Shown here piece by piece: positions 37,679-46,939 of a DNA stretch of 64,000 nucleotides. A program made the position numbers and the translations under genes. The DNA lies in the NCBI RefSeq assembly GCF_041320605.1, contig NZ_CP166679.1, positions 1,798,001-1,862,000 on the forward strand. The letters are read 5' to 3'. The notes under the pieces are model-generated. The model was not told where the DNA came from and made no database searches. It worked only from the letters and a program-made list of their open reading frames with translations. The first letter of the stretch is position 1. The number at the start of each line of letters is the position of its first letter. The stretch comes from Arenibacter antarcticus (lineage in GTDB: Bacteria > Bacteroidota > Bacteroidia > Flavobacteriales > Flavobacteriaceae).

Positions 37679-38635
37679 ATGAACGTAAGGAGCAATTATT
37701 TTAAGAATTCAGGATTGATGTTAATAGCTGTAATGGCAATGGTATCATGTGATAAAAGTGATGATTCGGCCATGGAGGGAGAATCGTACAATACAAGTTT
37801 TGAAATTACAGATGCCCCCATTGATAATGCCGATGTAAAAGCTGTTTTTGTGACTATTGCCAATGTTTCGGTGGACGGAAAATCTTTGGAAGGATTTAGT
37901 GCTACCACAATAAATTTGGCTGCTTTGGTTGATGGTAAAACAGAAGTATTGGGTAATTTGGACTTACAGGCAAGATCCTACTCCAATATCGTATTTGAAT
38001 TGGATTTTGAAAAGGATGTAGCTGGTAATTCTCCTGGTTGCTATGTGAAAAAGGCAAATGGAGAAAAGGATGCTTTGGTTGCGTCTTCCAACAAAATAAG
38101 TATTAACGATACCTTTGAGGTTCTTGCCCAATCCAAAAATGTTATTGTTGTGGATTTTGATCTTAGAAAAACGATCAGGGACGAGAAAAGCAACTTTACC
38201 AGCGACTTTAACTTTGTGACTATGACCGAGCTTTCTGCCGGAATTAGAACTGTAAACGCCGAGCTTACGGGAAAGATTTCTGGAACTGTGAACGATTCTA
38301 AAAACACTTCGGACAAAATTATTGTTTATGCCTATAAGAAGGGAACTTTCAACGCTGATGTTGAGTCTAAAGGTAAAGGAGAAAGTAGTGTAACTTTTGC
38401 TAACGCAGTAACCAGTGCAGAGGTAAAGGGACTTAGTGGGTCTTATAGTTTAGACTTCCTAAAAGAGGGAGAATATGAGCTTATCTTTGCTTCCTATAAA
38501 GAGGATCAAGAAAGCGGGTTATATTTTAATTCCTTATTGGAAGTGGAGTCGGCCACAGGCATAAATGTAGGAGCTATTAGCGTTACTTCTACCCTAAAAT
38601 TAAGTGCCAATGTTACCATTATTGGATCTAAGTAA
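37679..38635 (+). CDS. DUF4382-domain lipoprotein
   Basis: 318 residues; MNVRSNYFKNSGLMLIAVMAMVSC gives lipobox Cys24. The next 150 residues match the DUF4382 layout: FEITDAPIDNADVKAVFVTIANVSVDG, INLAALVDGKTEVLGNLDLQARSYSNIVFELD, and ISINDTFEVLAQSKNVIVVDFDLRKTI. A C-terminal carboxypeptidase-like beta domain (GKISGTVNDS..., GSYSLDFLKEGEYELIFASY) follows. Surface-anchored, role unknown. A terminator follows at 38668-38697. Confidence 0.85.
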   Translation: MNVRSNYFKNSGLMLIAVMAMVSCDKSDDSAMEGESYNTSFEITDAPIDNADVKAVFVTIANVSVDGKSLEGFSATTINLAALVDGKTEVLGNLDLQARSYSNIVFELDFEKDVAGNSPGCYVKKANGEKDALVASSNKISINDTFEVLAQSKNVIVVDFDLRKTIRDEKSNFTSDFNFVTMTELSAGIRTVNAELTGKISGTVNDSKNTSDKIIVYAYKKGTFNADVESKGKGESSVTFANAVTSAEVKGLSGSYSLDFLKEGEYELIFASYKEDQESGLYFNSLLEVESATGINVGAISVTSTLKLSANVTIIGSK

Positions 38636-38667
38636 TACTAAATTATCTTCCATTAATTGTTTTAAGA

Positions 38668-38697
38668 GAGGCTGTCTAGGAGACGGCCTCTTTTTTT
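38668..38697 (+). terminator. Rho-independent terminator of the DUF4382 gene
   Basis: GAGGCTGTCT at 38668-38677 pairs with AGACGGCCTC at 38681-38690 (one G-U), a three-base loop, then seven T. Confidence 0.9.
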
Positions 38698-38844
38698 ACA
38701 TTTCACCCTATTACAAGCGGGAAAATTTAAATTGTGAATAATATGACTTTTGTATATAAACCAATTACTTGGCGGAAAAGCTAGTCAATTGATAAAAGAT
38801 TTTTTTACCAGGGTTAAGATGGGTAGAAATTTGTTCAGATTTAG

Positions 38845-38852
38845 TAATTTTG
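38845..38852 (+). promoter_or_regulatory. Possible -7 promoter box for ileS
   Basis: TAATTTTG, followed by CA, is a perfect TAnnTTTG box 33 bases before the ileS ATG. No TTG at the standard spacing. Confidence 0.45.
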
Positions 38853-38885
38853 CAAACTTAAAATGAAGCATTAGAAGCTGTTATT

Positions 38886-41800
38886 ATGAAGTTTGCAGAA
38901 TATAAGGGATTAGATTTACCAAAAGTAGCAGAAGAGATTTTACACTTCTGGAAGGAGAATACTGTTTTTGAAAAAAGTGTTACTTCACGGGAAGGCAAGG
39001 AGAGCTTTGTTTTTTACGAAGGCCCCCCGTCTGCAAATGGGCTACCAGGGATACACCATGTAATGGCCCGTACTATAAAAGATATATTTCCACGGTACAA
39101 GACCATGAAAGGTTTTCAGGTAAAACGTAAGGCCGGTTGGGATACTCACGGTTTACCCATAGAATTAGGTGTGGAAAAGGAGTTGGGTATCACTAAGGAA
39201 GATATTGGTACCAAAATTTCTGTGGAGGATTATAATGCAGCTTGTAAGAAAGCGGTAATGCGTTATACGGATGTTTGGAATTCTATGACCGAAAAGGTAG
39301 GGTATTGGGTAGATATGGAAGATCCCTATGTCACCTATAAGTCCAAGTATATGGAATCTGTTTGGTGGTTGCTAAAACAGATCTATGAGAAAGGGCTTAT
39401 CTACAAAGGATATACTATTCAACCCTATTCCCCAAAGGCTGGAACTGGTTTAAGTTCACATGAGCTCAATCAGCCGGGGACGTATCAGGATGTAACCGAT
39501 ACTACTGTTGTTGCCCAATTTAAAATTAGAAAGGAAACCTTGAATGGGGTCTTTGATGGGTTGGATAATGAGGCCTTCTTTTTGGCCTGGACCACCACTC
39601 CCTGGACATTGCCATCCAATACGGCACTTACTGTAGGGTCGAAGATCGATTATGTTGCCGTAAGGACTTTTAATCAATATACTTTTGAACCTATTGATGT
39701 TGTTCTGGCCAAATCCTTAGTAGGAAAACAGTTCAGCGGTAAATTTTTTGCTGCGAAAAGTGAAGAGGATTTTGCCAACTACACATCTAAAGACAAGAAA
39801 ATTCCTTACCAAATTATTGGGGAGGCCAAAGGGGCTGACCTAGTGGGGGTAAGGTATGAGCAATTATTAGACTACGTACTACCTTATCAAAATCCGGAAA
39901 ATGCTTTTAGGGTGATCTCGGGCGATTTTGTTACCACGGAAGATGGTACCGGAATTGTACATACTGCACCTACCTTTGGTGCTGATGATGCCCTTGTGGC
40001 CAAGCAAGCGGTTCCAGTGGTGCCGCCAATGTTGGTGTTGGATGCAAATAACAATCCAGTTCCATTGGTGGATCTACAGGGGAAGTTCCGACCAGAATTA
40101 CAGGAATTGGCCGGAAAATACGTAAAAAACGAATATTACGAAGATGGCGAAGCCCCGGAAAGATCCGTAGATGTGGAGATTGCCATCAAACTAAAGGAAG
40201 ATAATAGGGCCTTTAAGGTAGAAAAGTATGTGCATAGCTATCCTAATTGCTGGCGTACGGATAAACCTGTTCTGTATTATCCAATGGATTCTTGGTTTAT
40301 TAAGGTTACCGATGTAAAAGAGCGAATGTTCGATCTAAACCAGACCATCAACTGGAAGCCCAAGGCTACTGGAGAGGGTAGGTTTGGAAATTGGTTGGCC
40401 AATGCCAATGATTGGAATCTTTCCCGCTCCCGATACTGGGGAATTCCCTTGCCTATTTGGAGAAATGAAGATGGTAGTGAGCAACTTTTTGTGGGGTCTG
40501 TGGCCGAGCTTAAAGAGGAAATGAAAAAGGCCGTGGATGCCGGGGTCCTAAAAGAAGATATTTTTAAGGATTTTGTGGTAGGGGATATGTCCGAGGAGAA
40601 CTATGACAAAATAGACCTGCACAAGAATATTGTGGATCAGATTATTTTGGTTTCGCCATCCGGGAAACCTATGAAGCGCGAAAGCGACCTTATTGATGTA
40701 TGGTTCGACAGTGGGTCTATGCCCTATGCCCAATGGCACTACCCTTTTGAGAATAAGGATTTAATAGATCAGGGCAAGACTTTTCCCGCCGATTTCATCG
40801 CAGAAGGGGTAGATCAAACAAGGGGATGGTTCTATACCATGCATGCAATAGCTACCTTGGTTTTTGACTCTGTTGCGTATAAAAACGTGGTTTCCAACGG
40901 CTTGGTATTGGATAGGGAAGGGAAAAAAATGTCTAAACGATTGGGAAATGCCATAGATCCTTTTGAGACTATGGATGAATTTGGTCCGGATGCCACCCGT
41001 TGGTACATGATTACCAATGCAAACCCATGGGATAATTTAAAGTTCGATGTGGAAGGGATTGCAGAAGTAAAACGAAAGTTTTTTGGCACCTTGTATAATA
41101 CCTATTCCTTCTTTGCGCTTTATACTAATATTGACGGATTTGATTATTCAGAAACTGATATTCCGTTGAAGGATAGACCAGAGATCGATCAATGGGTCTT
41201 GTCAGAATTGCATTCGTTGATAAGAACGGTGGATGAGGCTTATGGCGATTACGAGCCTACGAGGGCTACGAGAGCCATATCGGAATACGTGCAGGAAAAC
41301 CTTAGTAATTGGTATGTTCGCTTAAGTAGAAGACGTTTTTGGAAGGGAGATTATCAGCAAGATAAGATTTCGGCCTATCAAACACTTTATACCTGTTTGG
41401 AAACGGTTGCAAAATTATCGGCACCAGTGGCTCCTTTTTATATGGACCGACTTTATAAGGATTTGACCGATGCAACAGGAAAAGAACCGTTTGAAAGTGT
41501 ACATTTGGCCGAATTCCCAAAGTACGATCCGACGATGGTGAACAAGGAATTGGAAAGTAAAATGGCAAAGGCGCAGACCATTACTTCATTGGTATTGTCT
41601 ATACGGCAAAAAGAGAAGATCAAGGTGCGTCAACCGTTACAAAAGATAATGATACCTGTACTGGATGACAAACAAAGATCGGAAATAGAAGCGGTTGCGG
41701 ATTTGATTAAAACTGAGGTTAATGTAAAAGAAATTGAGCTGTTGGATGATGCCTCAGGGATTTTGGTGAAACAAATAAAACCTAATTTTAAGACTTTAGG

Positions 41801-42287
41801 TCCTAAGTATGGGAAGGATATGAAGTTGATCGCTGCCGAAGTGGCCAAGTTGGATCAGGATGATATCTTGAAAATTGAACAAGATGGCGAAATATTGCTG
41901 CAGATTAATAATAAAAGCATTAATTTACAGCTTGGGGATGTAGAAATTTCCTCGCAAGATATAGAGGGTTGGTTGGTGGCTAGTTCAGGTGCATTAACAG
42001 TAGCCTTGGATGTATCTATCAATGAGGACCTAAGAAAAGAAGGTATTGCTAGGGAACTAGTGAATAGAATTCAAAACCTGAGAAAGGAATCAGGGTTTGA
42101 AGTGACTGATAGAATTGATATTACATTATTAAAAAATGGTTTTGTGCAAGCAGCAGTAGAAAGCAATATAGCCTATATTAAAACTGAGACACTTGCAGCG
42201 GAACTAAAATTTGAGGAAAGCTTGGACAATGGTATTGAGATTTCCTTTGATGAAGTAAATACCAGATTATTTATTGTAAAACACTAA
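38886..42287 (+). CDS. ileS: Isoleucyl-tRNA synthetase
   Basis: 1133 residues, charging tRNA-Ile. The class I motifs are EGPPSANGLPGIHH (HIGH type, about residues 45-58) and KKMSKRLGN with KMSKR near residue 681. Between them lies the editing (CP1) domain (ADFIAEGVDQTRGWFY precedes KMSKR). The C-terminal part is the anticodon-binding domain (RPEIDQWVLSELHSLIRTVDEAYGDYEPTRATRAISEYVQENLSNWYVRLSRRRFWKGD). The length is that of the long eukaryote-like IleRS group common in Bacteroidetes. It leads a cluster with a TraR-like gene four bases downstream. Confidence 0.97.
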   Translation: MKFAEYKGLDLPKVAEEILHFWKENTVFEKSVTSREGKESFVFYEGPPSANGLPGIHHVMARTIKDIFPRYKTMKGFQVKRKAGWDTHGLPIELGVEKELGITKEDIGTKISVEDYNAACKKAVMRYTDVWNSMTEKVGYWVDMEDPYVTYKSKYMESVWWLLKQIYEKGLIYKGYTIQPYSPKAGTGLSSHELNQPGTYQDVTDTTVVAQFKIRKETLNGVFDGLDNEAFFLAWTTTPWTLPSNTALTVGSKIDYVAVRTFNQYTFEPIDVVLAKSLVGKQFSGKFFAAKSEEDFANYTSKDKKIPYQIIGEAKGADLVGVRYEQLLDYVLPYQNPENAFRVISGDFVTTEDGTGIVHTAPTFGADDALVAKQAVPVVPPMLVLDANNNPVPLVDLQGKFRPELQELAGKYVKNEYYEDGEAPERSVDVEIAIKLKEDNRAFKVEKYVHSYPNCWRTDKPVLYYPMDSWFIKVTDVKERMFDLNQTINWKPKATGEGRFGNWLANANDWNLSRSRYWGIPLPIWRNEDGSEQLFVGSVAELKEEMKKAVDAGVLKEDIFKDFVVGDMSEENYDKIDLHKNIVDQIILVSPSGKPMKRESDLIDVWFDSGSMPYAQWHYPFENKDLIDQGKTFPADFIAEGVDQTRGWFYTMHAIATLVFDSVAYKNVVSNGLVLDREGKKMSKRLGNAIDPFETMDEFGPDATRWYMITNANPWDNLKFDVEGIAEVKRKFFGTLYNTYSFFALYTNIDGFDYSETDIPLKDRPEIDQWVLSELHSLIRTVDEAYGDYEPTRATRAISEYVQENLSNWYVRLSRRRFWKGDYQQDKISAYQTLYTCLETVAKLSAPVAPFYMDRLYKDLTDATGKEPFESVHLAEFPKYDPTMVNKELESKMAKAQTITSLVLSIRQKEKIKVRQPLQKIMIPVLDDKQRSEIEAVADLIKTEVNVKEIELLDDASGILVKQIKPNFKTLGPKYGKDMKLIAAEVAKLDQDDILKIEQDGEILLQINNKSINLQLGDVEISSQDIEGWLVASSGALTVALDVSINEDLRKEGIARELVNRIQNLRKESGFEVTDRIDITLLKNGFVQAAVESNIAYIKTETLAAELKFEESLDNGIEISFDEVNTRLFIVKH

Positions 42288-42291
42288 GATT

Positions 42292-42675
42292 ATGGGCGAT
42301 GATTTAAAAGTACGGTACGCAGATAAGGATTTAAGCGAATTTAAAGTACTGATTGAGGAAAAAATTGACAAAGCAAAAAGTCACCTAGATTTGCTTAGAA
42401 GTTCATATATGAATGATGGGAATAATGGTACAGATGATACCTCGCCCACATTTAAGGCTTTTGAGGAAGGTTCTGAGACTATGAGCAAAGAAGCAAACAC
42501 GCAACTGGCAATCCGTCAGGAAAAGTTTATTAGGGATTTAAAAAATGCCTTGTTGCGGATTGAAAACAAAACCTACGGGATCTGTCGTGTGACAGGAAAA
42601 TTAATTAGCAAGGAGCGACTAAAATTAGTGCCCCATGCCACCCTGAGTATTGAAGCAAAAAACATGCAGTCCTAA
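42292..42675 (+). CDS. DksA/TraR-like protein with degenerate zinc finger
   Basis: 127 residues. A coiled-coil N-terminal half (LSEFKVLIEEKIDKAKSHLDLLRSSY) and a TraR/DksA C-terminal region (DLKNALLRIENKTYGICRVTGKLISKERLKLVPHATLSIEAK). Only one Cys of the four-Cys zinc site remains, in GICRVTGK. DksA-type proteins enter the RNA polymerase secondary channel and tune transcription; loss of the Cys is shared with Bacteroidetes relatives as I recall them. Four bases after ileS, so one transcript with it, and closed by its own terminator. Confidence 0.87.
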   Translation: MGDDLKVRYADKDLSEFKVLIEEKIDKAKSHLDLLRSSYMNDGNNGTDDTSPTFKAFEEGSETMSKEANTQLAIRQEKFIRDLKNALLRIENKTYGICRVTGKLISKERLKLVPHATLSIEAKNMQS

Positions 42676-42683
42676 ACACTTCT

Positions 42684-42707
42684 AAAACGCCTGAAAGGGC
42701 GTTTTTT
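42684..42707 (+). terminator. Rho-independent terminator after the TraR-like gene
   Basis: AAAACGCC at 42684-42691 pairs with GGCGTTTT at 42698-42705 around a six-base loop, with T following. The next start codon is only six bases further, so read-through or a new promoter must serve the next two genes. Confidence 0.8.
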
Positions 42708-42712
42708 AGTAT

Positions 42713-43333
42713 ATGAAATATTTCTTACTCCTACTTGTTATAGGAAACATCCCTACCCTGATTGCGCAAAAGCAGGTGACTAAAACCATTGAAAGCGCCA
42801 ATATTTCACAGGTGCATATAGATTCTAGAAATTGTTTTTCGGTCCAATTGGAAACGGTGGATGCTCCGGGGATATCTGTATTAGCGGCTATGGAGGGAGA
42901 GTATATGACAGATCTTATGTTAAACCTAAGGCAAGAGGACTCTGTCTTGTGGATTGGAACTGGACTTCAACCCAATTTTATAAACCCAAACGATAAACTT
43001 AGTGCCCATAAAGTGATCTCCATAAGTTTAATAATAAGTATTCCCAAAAAACTACAAGTAGTAGTGAACGGGAATAGCAGCAACCTAGAGGTTAGCGGTA
43101 CTTATAAATCCCTTAAGATTACTTTAAATGATGGGGAATGTTATCTAGGAAAAGTAATGGGCGTAGTGGATGTTTTTACGCAAAGCGGAGGTATAAAAGT
43201 GCTTACCACAGGGGCTGAAATAGACGCCATCACTAAATACGGGCAATTTATGAGTGATTTTATCCCCAAGGGAGAATCCCATTTTTCCCTTAATTCCGTA
43301 ACTGGACATATCACAATAAGGAAAACCGAATAA
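42713..43333 (+). CDS. Exported beta-helix-like protein (DUF4097/DUF2807-type)
   Basis: 206 residues with a signal peptide (MKYFLLLLVIGNIPTLIAQ). The mature part looks like the head domain of putative auto-adhesins: an N-terminal VTKTIESANISQVHIDSRNCFSVQLETVDA, then repeated short beta turns with hydrophobic ladder residues (LEVSGTYKSLKITLNDGECYLGKVMGVVDVFTQSGGIKVLTT). Its role is unknown. It sits between the ileS-traR pair and lspA. Confidence 0.65.
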   Translation: MKYFLLLLVIGNIPTLIAQKQVTKTIESANISQVHIDSRNCFSVQLETVDAPGISVLAAMEGEYMTDLMLNLRQEDSVLWIGTGLQPNFINPNDKLSAHKVISISLIISIPKKLQVVVNGNSSNLEVSGTYKSLKITLNDGECYLGKVMGVVDVFTQSGGIKVLTTGAEIDAITKYGQFMSDFIPKGESHFSLNSVTGHITIRKTE

Positions 43334-43367
43334 TATGACTATTTTTGCCAAATCTATTTTGTAAGTA

Positions 43368-44018
43368 ATGACTTTAAAAAAATCGCTTTTCATTATAATT
43401 TTGATCCTCCTTATAGACCAGGTAAGCAAAATTTATATTAAGACCCATTTTGTTTTGGGAGAATCAATAGACGTATTTAATTGGTTCAAAATATTATTTA
43501 TTGAGAATGAAGGGGCGGCCTGGGGCACCAAGTTAAGTGATATTTTCCCTATTTCTGATAAGGTTGGAAAACTGATACTGACCATTTTTAGATTGTTTGC
43601 GATTGTAGGAATAGGCTATTGGCTCTTTGATACCATAAAAAAGAATTCTTCTAAAACATTAATTATAGCAGTGTCTCTTATTTTTGCCGGGGCACTTGGT
43701 AATATCTTGGATTCAGTTTTTTACGGAATGATCTTTAACGACAGTTATTCCCAAGTGGCCACAGTTTTTTCAGCGGAGCCGTATGGGAGTATTTTTCATG
43801 GGAAAGTGGTAGATATGCTCTATTTCCCAATGATAGATGTGCTGTGGCCAGATTGGGTCCCGTTTGTAGGTGGAAATAATTTCCGTTTTTTTGAACCCGT
43901 TTTCAACATTGCAGATATGGCCATAAGTACTGGTGTAGGAATCTTGATCGTCTTCAATAAAAAAGCTTTTGGACATCCTATAAACGAGTCTAAAACGAAT
44001 ATATCCGATCAGGAGTAA
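43368..44018 (+). CDS. lspA: Signal peptidase II (lipoprotein signal peptidase)
   Basis: 216 residues with four membrane segments. The aspartyl protease removes lipoprotein signal peptides at the lipobox Cys after lipid attachment. Both catalytic Asp regions are visible: FHGKVVDMLYFP and FNIADMAIS, plus the N-terminal DQVSKIYIK and NEGAAWG. It is needed for the many lipoproteins seen in this window. Its 3' end overlaps the converging cyclo-ligase gene by 29 bases. Confidence 0.95.
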   Translation: MTLKKSLFIIILILLIDQVSKIYIKTHFVLGESIDVFNWFKILFIENEGAAWGTKLSDIFPISDKVGKLILTIFRLFAIVGIGYWLFDTIKKNSSKTLIIAVSLIFAGALGNILDSVFYGMIFNDSYSQVATVFSAEPYGSIFHGKVVDMLYFPMIDVLWPDWVPFVGGNNFRFFEPVFNIADMAISTGVGILIVFNKKAFGHPINESKTNISDQE

Positions 44019-44550
44019 CGCAATAATCCAACGGTACATCATGAGGTTCGGAGTCCGAAATTAAGTCCTCAGCCAAGAATAGGGATAGTCCTATCTTTAT
44101 AATATCTGGTCTGCATGTCTTTAATAAGGTGTCGTAAAAACCTTTGCCATAACCTACCCTGTTGCCTTGAAGGTCAAAAGCCAATAAGGGAATAAAGATA
44201 ACATCCAACTTTTTTGGGGGAACCTCAATCCCGTCTACCGGTTCTGGAATGTTCCAATGATTTTTTTTAATAATACTGTTATCAGTCAGTAGGTAATTGA
44301 TGAGATTTTGGTGGTCCACCATTTTCGGTAGTACCACATTTTTATCCTTACCTTGTAAAATGGATAGTACCATACTGGTGTCTATCTCTTTTTTCTCTGA
44401 AATACTTAGGAATAGGTGGTAATAGGAAAAATCCCATATCGGGATTTTAAGAAGTTGGTTGGCAATGGCCAAACTATAATCGTCAAGTTGCTGGATACTA
44501 AGATTTTCGCGACGTTCTTGATATTTCAATCGCAAATCTTTTTTCAACAT
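43990..44550 (-). CDS. 5-formyltetrahydrofolate cyclo-ligase
   Basis: 186 residues: MLKKDLRLKYQERRENLS. It converts 5-formyl-THF to 5,10-methenyl-THF using ATP. Motifs are the N-terminal Lys/Arg phosphate-binding start, IPEPVDGIEVPPKKLDVIFIPLLAFDLQGNRVGYGKGFYDTLL (folate and Mg/ATP loop) and PHDVPLDYCVTPDRIY at the end, all typical of the YgfA/MTHFS family. A possible 30-residue reading frame lies 55 bases upstream on the same strand. Confidence 0.95.
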   Translation of the reverse strand: MLKKDLRLKYQERRENLSIQQLDDYSLAIANQLLKIPIWDFSYYHLFLSISEKKEIDTSMVLSILQGKDKNVVLPKMVDHQNLINYLLTDNSIIKKNHWNIPEPVDGIEVPPKKLDVIFIPLLAFDLQGNRVGYGKGFYDTLLKTCRPDIIKIGLSLFLAEDLISDSEPHDVPLDYCVTPDRIYSF

Positions 44551-44605
44551 AGTTACGGATTGGATTCTAAAAAATTTGGGGGAACAAGAATGGAATTGTG
44601 GATAA

Positions 44606-44698
44606 CTATTCTCTTACTCCTACCTTAAAATAATAATAAATCTTAAATACAACCATTAAAATTAAGTAAGTTGCTAGGGTGATTATGTAGTTGTCCAT
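44606..44698 (-). CDS. Possible 30-residue single-span membrane peptide
   Basis: From the ATG at 44696-44698 to a TAG at 44606-44608 on the minus strand. The peptide starts MDNYIITLATYL, has a hydrophobic stretch of about 15 residues (YIITLATYLILMVVF) then KIYYYFKVGVRE, fitting one membrane helix with a basic end. It lies just upstream of the cyclo-ligase gene on the same strand with a 55-base gap. Whether it is translated is unknown; short hydrophobic frames also arise by chance in AT-rich DNA. Confidence 0.4.
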   Translation of the reverse strand: MDNYIITLATYLILMVVFKIYYYFKVGVRE

Positions 44699-45134
44699 CT
44701 GCAATTCTGCTTTATGATTTTTTTAAAGGTACTTAAAAAAGCACTAGTTTATCTATAAAGCGCACCATTTAATCGATGAAATACACAAATTTTAACATAT
44801 TATTTTGTTTTTAAAGTGATAGTTTTCAGCTCTATGAATGTTTATAACACATAAATAACTGATTATCAAATCGTTATATATTTTTACCCATTTGAGTCAT
44901 AATCAGGGCGATTTGGTGCTTAATCGGATAAAAATTAGTTTAAACGATTTTTTTTGGATAAATGAGGTATAGTATTCGATTGTTTTTGAGAGTTCGCTGC
45001 ATAATATCCCTACGGACACCCTCGTAGGGTGGAGTTGATTTTTCGGAGCTCGTTAAAAGTTTATAATTCCTGTGTGCTTTGATAAAAACGTAGTAATTTT
45101 CCTTGATAATTAAGAACGTAGAAACCTTAATAAA
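44699..45134. other. Intergenic region upstream of uvrC
   Basis: About 440 bases, AT rich, without a recognised gene. A hairpin at 45008-45029 has arms CCCTACG and CGTAGGG around an eight-base loop; an alternative inner stem ACCCT/AGGGT (45018-45030) overlaps it, so two structures compete. No known riboswitch or tRNA pattern was recognised, and no full promoter. Confidence 0.35.
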
Positions 45135-46922
45135 ATGCCCTATACCCCTATCGATGTACAATTAAAATCTTTACCGGAAAATCCGGGAGTATATCAATTT
45201 TATGATGTTGAAGAAAAGATACTTTATGTAGGTAAGGCTAAAAATTTAAAGAAAAGGGTTGCGTCTTATTTTAACAAAAATCACGAGTACGGGAAGACGA
45301 GGGTTCTTGTAAAGAAAATTAAAAACATTAGGCATATAGTGGTTCCTACCGAATCCGATGCCCTGCTTCTCGAAAATAATCTTATCAAAAAGTACAGGCC
45401 AAGATATAATGTGCTTTTAAAGGACGACAAGACCTATCCGTGGATCTGTATTAAAAATGAACGGTTTCCAAGGATCTTCCCTACTAGAAGATATATTAAG
45501 GATGGATCAGAGTATTTTGGTCCCTATACCAGTATGAAGACCGTACATACCCTGCTGGATCTTATAAAAAGTGTTTACTCCTTGCGTACCTGTAATTACG
45601 ATCTATCCCCAGATAAAATTGCGGCCGATAAGTATAAGGTGTGTTTGGAATATCATTTGGGGAACTGTAAAGGGCCGTGTGAAGGTTTGCAATCTGAGGA
45701 AGATTACAACCGGCAAATTGCTGATATACGGGAGATTGTAAAGGGTAGTTTTAAGGAGTCCTTACATTATTTTAGGGATCAAATGAAGTCCTTGGCCCAG
45801 GAAATGAAGTTCGAGGAAGCCCAGAAGATCAAGGATAAAATAGATGTTTTGGAAAACTATCAGGTAAAAACAACGATAGTAAATCCCAATATCAATAATG
45901 TAGATGTCTTTACCATTGTTTCAGATGAGGCATTTGCCTATGTAAATTTCCTACAGCTTTCCCATGGGTCCATCATACGCTCCCATACCATGGAAATCAA
46001 GAAAAAATTGGATGAAACTGATGCCGAGTTGCTTCAGTTGGCGGTTGTGGAGATTAGGCAACGGTTTAATTCGCAATCCAAGGAAATTTACCTTCCGTAT
46101 GTGATAGCTCTGGAGGACCATTTAAAAATTGTGGTACCCAAATTGGGGGATAAGAAAAAGATATTGGAGCTATCTGAGCGAAACGCTAAATTTTTCCGTC
46201 TGGACAGATTTAAGCAAATAAAAATTATTGATCCGGACAGGCATACCAATAGGCTCATGGCGCAAATGAAGACTGATCTTCGACTAGCAAAAGAGCCCAG
46301 ACATATAGAATGTTTTGATAATTCCAACATCCAAGGTACCCATCCTGTTGCGGCATGTGTAGTGTTTAGGGATGGAAAACCAACGAAAAAGGAATACAGG
46401 CATTACAATATTAAAACGGTTTCCGGTCCAGATGATTTTGCTTCTATGGAAGAGGTGGTCTTTAGGCGGTATAAACGATTGACCGAAGAGGGTGAATCCT
46501 TGCCGCAACTTATAGTTATAGATGGGGGTAAAGGGCAGCTTTCATCTGCCTTAAAAAGTTTGGATGAATTAGGTCTTAGAGGGAAAATTGCCATTGTGGG
46601 CATAGCCAAAAGATTGGAAGAAATATATTTCCCGGGCGACCCCATTCCCCTATATTTGGATAAAAGGTCCGAATCCCTAAAAATCATCCAACAACTTAGG
46701 AACGAAGCGCATCGATTTGGGATTAGCTTTCATAGGAATAAGAGGAGTAAGGCGGCTATTGATTCTGAACTGGAAGCAATTAAAGGCATAGGTAAGAAGA
46801 CAGTAGAGGAACTGTTAAAAAAATATAAATCTGTAAAAAGGGTCAAAGAAGCCTCTCTGGAAGAGCTTGCGGAAACCGTAGGTAATTCCAAGGCGAAAAT
46901 AATTTATGAATCCTTTCATTAA
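45135..46922 (+). CDS. uvrC: Excinuclease ABC subunit C
   Basis: 595 residues; cuts DNA on both sides of a lesion with UvrB. The N-terminal GIY-YIG nuclease (GVYQFYDVEEKILYVGKAKNLKKRV, residues about 18-42), a UVR motif that binds UvrB (KSLAQEMKFEEAQKIKDKIDVLENYQ, about residues 215-240), the RNase H-like domain (HIECFDNSNIQGTHPVAACVVFRDGKPTK and IVIDGGKGQL) and a C-terminal helix-hairpin-helix (AIKGIGKKTVEELLKKY) are all present in order. The phospholipase gene begins 17 bases later. Confidence 0.97.
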   Translation: MPYTPIDVQLKSLPENPGVYQFYDVEEKILYVGKAKNLKKRVASYFNKNHEYGKTRVLVKKIKNIRHIVVPTESDALLLENNLIKKYRPRYNVLLKDDKTYPWICIKNERFPRIFPTRRYIKDGSEYFGPYTSMKTVHTLLDLIKSVYSLRTCNYDLSPDKIAADKYKVCLEYHLGNCKGPCEGLQSEEDYNRQIADIREIVKGSFKESLHYFRDQMKSLAQEMKFEEAQKIKDKIDVLENYQVKTTIVNPNINNVDVFTIVSDEAFAYVNFLQLSHGSIIRSHTMEIKKKLDETDAELLQLAVVEIRQRFNSQSKEIYLPYVIALEDHLKIVVPKLGDKKKILELSERNAKFFRLDRFKQIKIIDPDRHTNRLMAQMKTDLRLAKEPRHIECFDNSNIQGTHPVAACVVFRDGKPTKKEYRHYNIKTVSGPDDFASMEEVVFRRYKRLTEEGESLPQLIVIDGGKGQLSSALKSLDELGLRGKIAIVGIAKRLEEIYFPGDPIPLYLDKRSESLKIIQQLRNEAHRFGISFHRNKRSKAAIDSELEAIKGIGKKTVEELLKKYKSVKRVKEASLEELAETVGNSKAKIIYESFH

Positions 46923-46939
46923 ACCCCTAATTTAGTAAA

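Noticed and set aside
44940-45161. 73-codon leftward frame over the uvrC start
   Set aside because: Overlaps the uvrC start and the hairpin region and has no family resemblance.
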